Translations under genes and position numbers: made by a program
Notes under the pieces: model-generated
The model's input: only the letters and a program-made list of their open reading frames with translations
Database searches by the model: none
What the model was told of the DNA's origin: nothing
Source: JAOAPY01 sp038237475
GTDB taxonomy: Bacteria > Acidobacteriota > Blastocatellia > Pyrinomonadales > Pyrinomonadaceae
Reading direction: 5' to 3'
NCBI GenBank assembly: GCA_038237475.1
Contig: JBBRYS010000013.1
Span: 1 to 64,000 of the forward strand
Length of the DNA: 64,000 nt
In this document: in pieces, positions 1 through 7,439 of the stretch
How positions within the stretch are numbered: the first letter of the stretch is position 1
How the letters are laid out: every line of letters begins with the position of its first letter

Positions 1-91
1 CAACAAAACTCCAGCCCCGCCTTTATTGCCTGGCGCGGTCTGGATCAACCCGCCCAAACTGCCGGGCGGCCTACCGGACTCCAAGCCGGTG

Positions 92-625
92 CTACACTAA
101 ATTCACATCGGTCAGTGTCTCAAAGTCGTTGACACGCGCCGCACGCGCGACGTCCCTCCGCGCCGCTTTGCTCGTTTCGTCATCAACTGGATTGGGCGGC
201 AAGTTGTAAGTCATTACGCGACGATGGCGGAGGTCGAACGGGAGGTCAGGAATTCCACCATAGGCCACATTTATCACCAACACTAAGTCGTCGTCGGTCA
301 AGCATCCCAGGGCGTAGCCAAATTCAGCCATGACGTTCGGGTTTGGAGTCGGCTTTCCGGAGTCAGCCTTACCAATGATTGTCACGTCTGCAACAAACAT
401 CGCAGAAGCCTTTATCTTACCGAGAATGGTCTCGGCAATGAGCGGAGAGCCCGGTACGCCCTTGGTATCACGGTCGATGACAAAGTCGTCAACGAGCGAA
501 CCCTCTTTGTTAATGGTTTTGATAGCTTTCTTCAGAGCTTCTTCGATGAAGTAGCGATTGTCTTTCTTGGCTATGTCGTCCTGCCATGAATAGAACACTC
601 GTTCCTGTTTTCTCTCTTCGGTCAT
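92..625 (-). CDS. TIR-like domain protein
   Basis: A 177-residue single-domain protein that looks like a bacterial TIR-type nucleotide hydrolase or signalling domain. It has an early strand with FYSWQ (residues 11-15), an IDRDT motif near 50-54, GVPGSP near 57, a strand ending FVADVT, and NPNVMAEFGYA near 95-105. Glu101 is in the position of the catalytic glutamate of NAD-cleaving TIR domains. LPFDLR follows, as in many prokaryotic TIR-like proteins. The ATG at 625 is chosen; an in-frame TTG at 643 would add six residues and neither has a strong ribosome binding site. It stands alone on the minus strand downstream of the PEGA cassette. A role in phage defence is inference from the family; no partner effector is recognisable. 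Confidence 0.65.
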   Translation of the reverse strand: MTEERKQERVFYSWQDDIAKKDNRYFIEEALKKAIKTINKEGSLVDDFVIDRDTKGVPGSPLIAETILGKIKASAMFVADVTIIGKADSGKPTPNPNVMAEFGYALGCLTDDDLVLVINVAYGGIPDLPFDLRHRRVMTYNLPPNPVDDETSKAARRDVARAARVNDFETLTDVNLV

Positions 626-760
626 ATTTTCACGCTGTAACAATCTCGACGCTATCGGTTATTTTGCAGTTAAAGCCTTCTTAAACAGGGCAGAGGAAAT
701 CGAGTTAGCCGAGCGTCTTCCTGCGTGAGCCGCGAGGTGTTGAGTGGGTGTTGGAACAAT

Positions 761-1633
761 TCACCGTAACTTTTCTAGAATCGCATTTATGGTCTTTGAG
801 CTTCCTGCTTCAACAACGATTCGCCGCTCCCAATCCTTAAAGCCAGGGCGGGAAACCTTAATAGTGTACTCACCTACTCCCAGCTTCAGCTTTGAGGGAG
901 TGCTGCTATTGAAAACGCCATTAATAAAAATCTCGGCGCCCGTCGGTTCTGAACTTATGTCCAGAATCGTTTTAATCTCAGGGTTTGTATCAACCGAAGC
1001 GTCGGGTGGTGTTTGATGACTTTGCACTGCCGCAGGTGACGCCGATTGCAACTTAGCGGCTGAGGCCTGAAAGCTACTTGCGGTTCCTTCAAAGTTTGTG
1101 ATCGCTTTGTTAACGAATTCAATTACAGGTTTTTGGTGCGCGCCTCTCACGGAAGGAGGCATCGGACTAAAACTAATCAGGAATCTCTTTCCTTTGCCGG
1201 AAACTTTCATTTCCATGTGGTGCTCATTAGTCCAAGCCGGCCACGAACTCATATATTTGACCTTTGTAACTGCGGTGCGGGGCACCTTGAAGTTCCTCGT
1301 CTTAGCGTCGTCATCTGTTTCAAAGATCGCGCGAGTCTGTGTGATGTAGAGCCAACCAGAGTGCGTTTTCGCAGTGTCCCAATCTACAACAGAAATCGCA
1401 AACGCGTCTTCACTCTCATACTTTCTAAAGTAAACGAACGCCACCGACCCGGATTGTGAAACAAATTTGAGCGCCGGCATGCCGTTTTCCAGCACTACGG
1501 TTTGGCCATCTTGACTCGGGAAAACTTCCCTACCAGCATTCTGCGCGTGACCACGTAAAATCCCGGCGAGGACTAATAAGCAAAGAAGGGTCAACCCGCG
1601 GCTCGTGTATGATGGACTCATCATTCTTTCCAT
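761..1633 (-). CDS. Secreted PEGA-domain protein (paralogue 1)
   Basis: A 290-residue exported protein. Residues about 10-30 form a signal peptide ending near GHAQ. Residues about 42-185 form a domain of unknown function shared with two neighbours, marked by a VVLENG start, a GSVAFVYFRKY strand, an SVVDWD turn, GWLY and a HQKPV motif. A low-complexity Ser/Ala/Pro linker follows, then a PEGA domain at about 221-288 containing SSEPTGAEIFING and SRPGFKDWERR. PEGA domains are surface-associated beta modules, so an envelope role is likely. It is the last gene of a minus-strand cassette. The start is uncertain; ATG codons at 1624 and 1621 are alternatives. Confidence 0.75.
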   Translation of the reverse strand: MERMMSPSYTSRGLTLLCLLVLAGILRGHAQNAGREVFPSQDGQTVVLENGMPALKFVSQSGSVAFVYFRKYESEDAFAISVVDWDTAKTHSGWLYITQTRAIFETDDDAKTRNFKVPRTAVTKVKYMSSWPAWTNEHHMEMKVSGKGKRFLISFSPMPPSVRGAHQKPVIEFVNKAITNFEGTASSFQASAAKLQSASPAAVQSHQTPPDASVDTNPEIKTILDISSEPTGAEIFINGVFNSSTPSKLKLGVGEYTIKVSRPGFKDWERRIVVEAGSSKTINAILEKLR

Positions 1634-1641
1634 AGGGATAG

Positions 1642-2175
1642 TTACTTTGATCGGGCACTCGTTTCAGTCCGCGCCTTCTGCAACTCCTTAACAAATTTCT
1701 TAGTAACATCTTTCGCGGGAAGCTTTGTTTTTATGAAAGCATTTCCTCGAATCACTCTAAGATTTTGCTTACCCCAAAGGATTCGCGGACGATATGCACC
1801 GCTTTCCAATTTGTCGCCACGCATCAGTACATAATACTCGCCAACCTCCGCGGTGTTTTTCGTAGTGACGTTTCCAAAGACGCCGCCAAAGATGCCGCCG
1901 AACGAACTATACCCAGTATCAAAGAAGGACCTGCCGTAGAAGATGAAGAACTCAGCATTTTCGAGCTTACCGACAACCTGGAGCTGAGACCCTTTGCCTA
2001 GCTCTTCCAAGATGACGCCGCGTGATTCCAAATCGTCAGAATAGACGTAGACACGCTTCAGATTCTTGATGTCGGAAAAGGTGCCATATTCAGGGACAGA
2101 ATTAGTGATTTGCGCGAAAGCTGCTGTCGCAGCGAGCAAACTCATTGTGAAACTGTAAATTGCTTTTCGCATCAT
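1642..2175 (-). CDS. Secreted protein of unknown function
   Basis: About 177 residues with an N-terminal signal peptide (hydrophobic stretch SLLAATAAFA). I do not recognise the family. The mature part is basic and contains a Gly/Phe-rich central segment (GYSSFGGIFGGVFGNV, about residues 90-105) that could be a flexible or membrane-associating loop. The C-terminus is charged (KDVTKKFVKELQKAR). It lies between PEGA paralogues with gaps of about 10 bases, so it is part of the same transcription unit, but it lacks a PEGA domain itself. Start is ATG 2175 or 2172; a TTG at 2178 is also in frame. Confidence 0.65.
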   Translation of the reverse strand: MMRKAIYSFTMSLLAATAAFAQITNSVPEYGTFSDIKNLKRVYVYSDDLESRGVILEELGKGSQLQVVGKLENAEFFIFYGRSFFDTGYSSFGGIFGGVFGNVTTKNTAEVGEYYVLMRGDKLESGAYRPRILWGKQNLRVIRGNAFIKTKLPAKDVTKKFVKELQKARTETSARSK

Positions 2176-2185
2176 CAAGGTAATC

Positions 2186-3052
2186 TTATTGCGATCCTGC
2201 CTTGTCGAGAATTGCGTTTAAGGTTTTGCTGCTCGTTGAATCGACGACAACTCGCCTCTCCCAATCCTTGAAGCCGGGACGCGACACCCGGATAGAATGC
2301 TCGCCCTGCGACAAAGACAACTTTGATGGCGTGCTACTACTGAAGATCCCGTCGACATATATCTCGGCGCCGGATGGCTCGGACGAAATCTCAATATTGA
2401 CTGCTTCTGCCTGATGTGGTTTGGGGGGTTCGGAGACTCGATCGCTGCTATTCGATATTGTCACTTCGGATTTCGGCGTAAGCTTTGCCAACCGTTCTTG
2501 AAAATCACGGACAACCGCGTCGTAGTCTTCAAACAGATGCTCGATCAGTTCAAAGACGGGCTTCTGGTGCACTCCCCATGGGCCTGTGCGGGATTGCGGC
2601 ACCGGAACGAAATCGACCATGAGTCTTTTTTCTTTACCTCGAATCTTGATAACGAGGTAATTCCAACCCATATAGTTCTTTTGGGCCTTGACCTTCTTCA
2701 CATCGGAAATCAGTGCATCGACATTCCGCTTTTTGTCATCGTCTGACTCAAAAGAAACAGTTGTTCGGCTGAAGTAGAGCCAGCCGGTCTTCATGTGAAA
2801 TGAATCCCAGTCTGTTACGTGAACGGCGAAGGCATCTTCACCGTTATGCTTGCGGAATTGAACGAGGGCAACAGAACCCGTTCTGGATGTGAACTTCCAG
2901 GCTGATACGCCGTTCTCTACGACAACAGTCTGTCTGGGTCCTTCGGCAAAGATAGAGTTGTCTTCCTGATCTTGAGCGTTGGTCGAAGCCGTGGGGAGTG
3001 CCAGACAACCCAAGACAAACGCCACGTATAATGCTTTGCCGCTGTAGGTCAT
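2186..3052 (-). CDS. Secreted PEGA-domain protein (paralogue 2)
   Basis: 288 residues with the same architecture as the other cassette paralogues: a signal peptide (about 1-27, ending STNAQ), the shared domain of unknown function (VVVENG, GSVALVQFRKH, TGWLYFS, VHQKPVFELIEH), a Ser/Pro linker and a C-terminal PEGA domain (SSEPSGAEIYVDG, SRPGFKDWERR). GGAGAGG lies about 13 bases upstream of the ATG. The extended similarity within the cassette suggests repeated duplication followed by divergence of the N-terminal halves. Likely periplasmic or surface located. Confidence 0.75.
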   Translation of the reverse strand: MTYSGKALYVAFVLGCLALPTASTNAQDQEDNSIFAEGPRQTVVVENGVSAWKFTSRTGSVALVQFRKHNGEDAFAVHVTDWDSFHMKTGWLYFSRTTVSFESDDDKKRNVDALISDVKKVKAQKNYMGWNYLVIKIRGKEKRLMVDFVPVPQSRTGPWGVHQKPVFELIEHLFEDYDAVVRDFQERLAKLTPKSEVTISNSSDRVSEPPKPHQAEAVNIEISSEPSGAEIYVDGIFSSSTPSKLSLSQGEHSIRVSRPGFKDWERRVVVDSTSSKTLNAILDKAGSQ

Positions 3053-3090
3053 AATGGGACCGTTGCCTCTCCGTACTAAGAGATTCCCTG

Positions 3091-3963
3091 TTAGGGTTCT
3101 GATAGTTTTTCGAGGATGGCGTTGACCATCTTGGAACTAGAGGGATCAAGAAGAATTCTTCGTTCCCAGTCCTTAAACCCAGGACGTGCCACTTTTAGCG
3201 AGTGCTCACCGATTTTGAGAGCAAGCTTGGAGGGGGTGCTGCCGCTGAAGACTCCATCTATGTAGATCTCGGCGCCCGATGGTTCAGAACCAACCTCAAT
3301 CACGACCGTTGGTTCTTGATCTTTTGCTTGAGGCAACGAGGTTGAAGCGTTGTTTGGGGATGGTGATTGGTCGGGCTTTGGAACCAACTTCATCGCTGCT
3401 TGCTGAAAGTTCGCCGCAGTTTCATTGTAATTGGCCATAAGGTGTTTAATGAGTTCGAATACCGGATCTTGGTGCTTACCCCACGGTGCCGGCAGCCGCG
3501 GAACGAAATTTATCATGAACCTCTTTTCGTTTCCGGACACCTTGATAGTGAAGAATTTAAGCCCACTCTTTGGAATTTTTAGTTTTGCATCGGTTCGGGA
3601 GACGTCGAAATTTCGCTTCTCGCTGTCATCTGACTCGAAGACAATTCTGCTTGAAGTAAAATATAACCAACCTGTCTTTAGCTTAAAGTTATCCCAGTCT
3701 ATTACGTTTATTACGAATGCCTCTTCGCTGCCGTATTTTCGCAAATAAACAAACGCTACCGACCCATCCTTGGAAACGAACTTCATCGCGGGGGCACCAT
3801 TCTCTAAGACCATCGACTGTCTAGTTCCAGCGGAGAACAGATCGCCTGCCTGCTCTTGCGCGTTTAGCTGAACGGGAAAAAAAAACATAAACAGCATTAA
3901 AGCTGCAGGAGAAAGAACGACGTTCAAGTTCAGTTTTACCCTTCGTTTTAGTCGAACGTTCAT
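3091..3963 (-). CDS. Secreted PEGA-domain protein (paralogue 3)
   Basis: 290 residues. A long basic N-terminus precedes the hydrophobic signal segment (LMLFMFFFPVQLNAQ). The shared unknown domain (SMVLENG, GSVAFVYLRKY, TGWLYFTSS, GKHQDPVFELIKH) and a C-terminal PEGA domain (GSEPSGAEIYIDG, ARPGFKDWERR) follow. Its ATG overlaps the TGA of the upstream protease gene in an ATGA arrangement, which is direct evidence for translational coupling. This links the PEGA paralogues to the protease functionally, perhaps as substrates, partners or localisation factors. That link is inference. Confidence 0.78.
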   Translation of the reverse strand: MNVRLKRRVKLNLNVVLSPAALMLFMFFFPVQLNAQEQAGDLFSAGTRQSMVLENGAPAMKFVSKDGSVAFVYLRKYGSEEAFVINVIDWDNFKLKTGWLYFTSSRIVFESDDSEKRNFDVSRTDAKLKIPKSGLKFFTIKVSGNEKRFMINFVPRLPAPWGKHQDPVFELIKHLMANYNETAANFQQAAMKLVPKPDQSPSPNNASTSLPQAKDQEPTVVIEVGSEPSGAEIYIDGVFSGSTPSKLALKIGEHSLKVARPGFKDWERRILLDPSSSKMVNAILEKLSEP

Positions 3964-5243
3964 GGTTCGCTCTTCTTTTCAAGAATTGCGTTTACGGTTT
4001 TGGAACTCCCAGCATCAACTGCGATTCGACGCTCCCAATCCTTAAAGCCGGGCCGGGACACTCGTATCGAGTGTTCTCCTATCGACAAAGATAATTTTGA
4101 GGGCGTGCTGCTTGCAAACACTCCGTCGACGTATACCTCAGCACCCAGAGGCTCGGAAGTAATATCGACCAAAGCCTTGTCTCCTTTTACGGTTCCAGGA
4201 TCGGCATAAGAAGGCACAAAGTTAAATTGCTCTTTGAGCATTTTGAAAATCTCACTTGCAAAAATCGCAAAGTTGAGACCTTCAATGCCTGGCGCGACGA
4301 ATTTAAGACTACTAACCCCCACAACCTCTCCATTAGAATTAATCAATGGACCGCCACTATTGCCCGGATTGATTGACACATCAGTTTGGATGTAGAGACC
4401 GAACTGATCTGCGTCGCGGAATGCGCTTACGATTCCTTTAGTCACAGTATTCGGAAGCACACCTCCGGGAATGCCAGGAGAACCTATCGAGATGACCTCC
4501 GCTCCAACCTTTACTGTGGCCGGGTCAACGATCTTCAAATACGGTAATGACGAGCCTTGAATCTTTATTAGCGCCAGGTCTTTCGATGGATGAATAAACA
4601 CCGACTCGCTCGCGAATGACTCCCCTTTCGACGTAATGACGGACACCTTTTGACTACCTTCCACGACGTGTCGGTTAGTTACTACCAGACCCGTATCAGA
4701 TATCAGAAACCCACTGCCCGAGCCTTGCGCAGATCTTATTGTCACCACTGCGGGTAGGGCTCTGCCGACTATTTCTTCCGTTGAGAGATTGAGCCTTGTC
4801 CCCGTAGTAACCGGGCCGGGTACCGTCGTCGCAGTGCTCTCCTTCGCTGCCAGTGGATTGCCCCCTAAAAACTCTCCGACTTTCTGAAGCTTGATGTTGA
4901 AGTATGTAGAAGAGATTAAGTAAAAATATTTTATTGTTGTTCGATCAATACTTGCCCAGACAAAGGGCCCGTTCGTGATAACGATCGTTTGAGTTACGTA
5001 ACCTTCCTTCGAGACCGTCATTTGCAAAGGCGTGGCGAGAAACTCCGACCAAGCGTACACCGGTCCTTGGAACATGAAGTCCTTAATGTTCTCTCGCTTG
5101 AGAGGCGTTGTCCCCACAAACTCGCCAGCAATTTCCACCCGAGCACCGGTCGGCTCGGATTCAATTCTTAATGTCTTCTTGGCGTAGGCCGAGGCGCTTA
5201 CGCACAGGAGAAACACGGCCAGCAAAATCGTTCGTATCGTCAA
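3960..5243 (-). CDS. Trypsin-like (HtrA-type) serine protease with two PEGA domains
   Basis: 427 residues. A signal peptide (about 1-21) is followed by an N-terminal PEGA-like module (SEPTGARVEIAGEFVGTTPLK, about 27-120). The S1C/trypsin-2 protease domain spans about 155-340, with His192 in TNRHVV, Asp222 in KDLALI and Ser296 in GNSGGP, so the catalytic triad is complete. A C-terminal PEGA domain (about 357-424) is nearly identical to those of the downstream paralogues. No PDZ domain is present, unlike classical DegP/HtrA. The start is TTG with GGAG six bases upstream (5250-5253 on the plus strand). First gene of the cassette. It probably performs envelope proteolysis or quality control. Confidence 0.85.
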   Translation of the reverse strand: MTIRTILLAVFLLCVSASAYAKKTLRIESEPTGARVEIAGEFVGTTPLKRENIKDFMFQGPVYAWSEFLATPLQMTVSKEGYVTQTIVITNGPFVWASIDRTTIKYFYLISSTYFNIKLQKVGEFLGGNPLAAKESTATTVPGPVTTGTRLNLSTEEIVGRALPAVVTIRSAQGSGSGFLISDTGLVVTNRHVVEGSQKVSVITSKGESFASESVFIHPSKDLALIKIQGSSLPYLKIVDPATVKVGAEVISIGSPGIPGGVLPNTVTKGIVSAFRDADQFGLYIQTDVSINPGNSGGPLINSNGEVVGVSSLKFVAPGIEGLNFAIFASEIFKMLKEQFNFVPSYADPGTVKGDKALVDITSEPLGAEVYVDGVFASSTPSKLSLSIGEHSIRVSRPGFKDWERRIAVDAGSSKTVNAILEKKSEP

Positions 5244-5253
5244 GTCTAACTCC

Positions 5254-6100
5254 GTAGCTTGGTTAAGTGCCGGTTCGAGGGTAGTCAGTCAGAAATTAGC
5301 CCACACCCTCAGAAAACGACAAAAGAACATTATCGCTAGTCCATAGTTAAAAAGAAACTAAAAGGGACGCTACATGTTAGTAGCGGAATCGCATTTATCC
5401 GATGGTCTTTCTGAGTATAATGGAGCACTCTTGATAGAACAATTAGGATGTTCCACGCTAAAACTTGTTAGCTAGCCACCGAGAACCGGCGTAGTTCTTA
5501 AACCAAATAGTCCTGCGTGGACGGTCATCCATTGTGCAAGAAGGATTGAATAAATGGGCGCAGAACCGTTGCCAAAAAGAGATCAGGAAAGGATTACGAA
5601 CGTTTGTAAGCGGAAGCCCCTTCTTCATTCACGGTCTAGCGATATTGAAGAAACTACGACCTAAGTTACCTGGTCTAAATTAGAGGCTGGGACCACCGCA
5701 ATCCTTCGTTGATTGACCCCGCGTTTTATTGTTTCCCGCGCGAGCAAGCCATCCTGGGCAACTCACAGCAAATTACTTCTCAGAATGTCTTGATTAAATG
5801 AAATCCCAAAACCTCTCTCTTCCGCCGGTCGTGACTGCGCGCGCTCACGCACACCCTAATTCAATAAGGCCTCAGCTTGCATTCCACTTCGTTCCATTCC
5901 AGCCGAGAAATCTAATTTAGTTTCCCCCTCTACGGGCCGATTGTGCCACGAGAGCCCGCTCGCACAACTCTCCGCAAAGCCTCCGAGTGCTCCACTCCGT
6001 TTCGCCCCTACGGGTGTGCGTTCGGGCACCCACTCGTGTCCCAACGTCCCTACGAGGGGGAAACACTGTTTTAAGCCCCAGACCAAAACCACGCACAGCG
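5254..6100. other. Non-coding stretch at left side of mobile element
   Basis: No convincing gene is visible. It must contain the promoter of the minus-strand PEGA cassette on its left side and the leader of the ardC-like gene on its right. A 36-codon open frame beginning with the ATG at 5554 has no recognisable product. If the element ends here its left attachment repeat should be present, but I could not see a copy of the tRNA-Glu 3' end. Confidence 0.4.
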
Positions 6101-6117
6101 AAAGGAGCACCGAACCA

Positions 6118-6957
6118 ATGCAACACCATTCCAAACCAGCGCCCGACGTTCCCAAGTGGTCAGCCTTGTTAGTTGAAGCAGTCAACAAGCCCGGGCTGAT
6201 CATGGAAGCTTACTCCGCTTTCCACAACTACTCGATCGGAAATCAAATCCTTGCCCTCGTGCAATGCCAATTGCGCGGACTGGAACCCGGCCCGATCAAT
6301 ACCTTTCCCGGATGGCAAGCACTAGGCCGAACCGTCAAACGCGGCGAGCGAGCCTTAATCCTTTGCATGCCGATCACTCGCAAGGTTCGCGAAGAAGCAC
6401 CGGAGAGCGAAGGCGAGAACGGCGAGCGCAGATTTACCAGCTTTATGCATAAGGCGCGATGGTTCGCAATTAGCCAGACCGTCGGCGACGAATTCACACC
6501 GCCACGCTTGCAAGAGTGGGAAGCCGAGCGAGCACTAGCCGCCCTCGACATTGAACAGATCGCTTTCACCGATACGGACGGCAACTGCCAGGGATACGCG
6601 AAGAAGCGGCAGATCGCGATCAATCCGGTGGCCCAACTCCCACACAAGACGCTGTTTCACGAGACCGCCCACGTAATTCTAGGGCACACGAGCGAAGCCG
6701 ATTTTACCGACACCGAAAGAACGCCGAAGAACCTGCGCGAAGTGGAAGCCGAAGCGGTCGCCTTGCTTTGCTGCGAAGCCTTGAACCTCGAAGGCGCGGA
6801 CTATTGCCGAGGCTATATCCAAAACTGGCTTTGCCCAGCCATTGGCTACAACGGCGACGCCATCCCCGAAAAAAGCGCTCAGAAGATATTCCGCGCCGCA
6901 GATCAAATCCTGCGAGCAGGACGACTACAAGCAAGCGAGAACGAAACCGAACCTTGA
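6118..6957 (+). CDS. ArdC-like antirestriction protein (zincin metallopeptidase)
   Basis: 279 residues. The N-terminal half (about 1-125) resembles the ArdC single-strand-DNA-binding domain, with the typical YSIGNQILALVQ and FPGWQALGRTVKRGERA patterns. The C-terminal half is a zincin-like peptidase with HETAHVILGH (181-190) and a downstream glutamate in EVEAEAVA (about 208-212) as likely third zinc ligand. ArdC proteins protect incoming plasmid DNA from restriction during conjugation. The start is ATG 6118, preceded by AAAGGAG at 6101-6107. It is the first gene of the mobile block, two genes upstream of the large methyltransferase-helicase. Confidence 0.85.
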   Translation: MQHHSKPAPDVPKWSALLVEAVNKPGLIMEAYSAFHNYSIGNQILALVQCQLRGLEPGPINTFPGWQALGRTVKRGERALILCMPITRKVREEAPESEGENGERRFTSFMHKARWFAISQTVGDEFTPPRLQEWEAERALAALDIEQIAFTDTDGNCQGYAKKRQIAINPVAQLPHKTLFHETAHVILGHTSEADFTDTERTPKNLREVEAEAVALLCCEALNLEGADYCRGYIQNWLCPAIGYNGDAIPEKSAQKIFRAADQILRAGRLQASENETEP

Positions 6958-7037
6958 GGAACGAGAAGGGGCTAGGAAAGCGCGTCAACGCTCGCCTAGC
7001 CCAGGCACCAACTATTCACCGTACAGGAGAAAAATCG

Positions 7038-7346
7038 ATGCGACGAAACCATAGCACAACCAGCCAGACCAGCGTGACGCGCTTTACGTTAGGCCAGACC
7101 TTCATCACGCCCGGAGCCGAGGAAGCACTCCAGATCGCCGGACAGACCGCGATTGAGTTCTTGCGCCGTCACATGTCCTGCGATTGGGGAGAGCTATCAG
7201 ACGACGACGTTCAGGAGAACGAGCTTTCACTTGAGCAGGGTTTCCGACTGTTGAGCAACTACCAAACCGGAAAGGGCCAACAGCTTTGGATCATTACCGA
7301 AGCAGACCGTAGCGCGACTACGGTCTTGCTTCCGTCCGAGTACTAA
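7038..7346 (+). CDS. Small conserved mobile-element protein
   Basis: 102 residues, soluble, no signal peptide. It has the pattern of a small family common on plasmids and integrative elements: a helix, then CDWGELSDDDVQENE (about residues 53-67), a GFRLLSNYQTGKG segment and a C-terminal strand WIITEADRSATTVLLP. The function is not established. Start ATG 7038 is preceded by ACAGGAGA; the open frame extends upstream but lacks this signal. Its position between the ArdC-like gene and the methyltransferase-helicase suggests an accessory role in the same antirestriction or DNA-processing module. Confidence 0.75.
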   Translation: MRRNHSTTSQTSVTRFTLGQTFITPGAEEALQIAGQTAIEFLRRHMSCDWGELSDDDVQENELSLEQGFRLLSNYQTGKGQQLWIITEADRSATTVLLPSEY

Positions 7347-7439
7347 GCCGAACAGACCGAGAGCAACGAGCAGCGCGGGTGTTGATACCACCCGCGCCGC
7401 TTACACCGTGACTTTACCCAACTTCAAGGAGAAAGCCAG

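Noticed and set aside
2..100. A plus-strand frame open from the window edge ending at 98-100
   Set aside because: It could be the tail of a gene entering from the left, but 32 proline-rich codons give no recognisable feature and it overlaps the end of the TIR-like gene.
5255..5285. GGTTCGAG, resembling a tRNA T loop, as a possible left attachment site
   Set aside because: The flanking bases do not match the tRNA-Glu 3' end and no cloverleaf can be drawn.
5554..5664. A 36-codon frame in the left non-coding stretch
   Set aside because: No ribosome binding site, no recognisable product and too short to support.
6243..6647. A 134-codon minus-strand frame opposite the ArdC-like gene
   Set aside because: Antisense to a gene with a complete zincin motif; no ribosome binding site or protein features.
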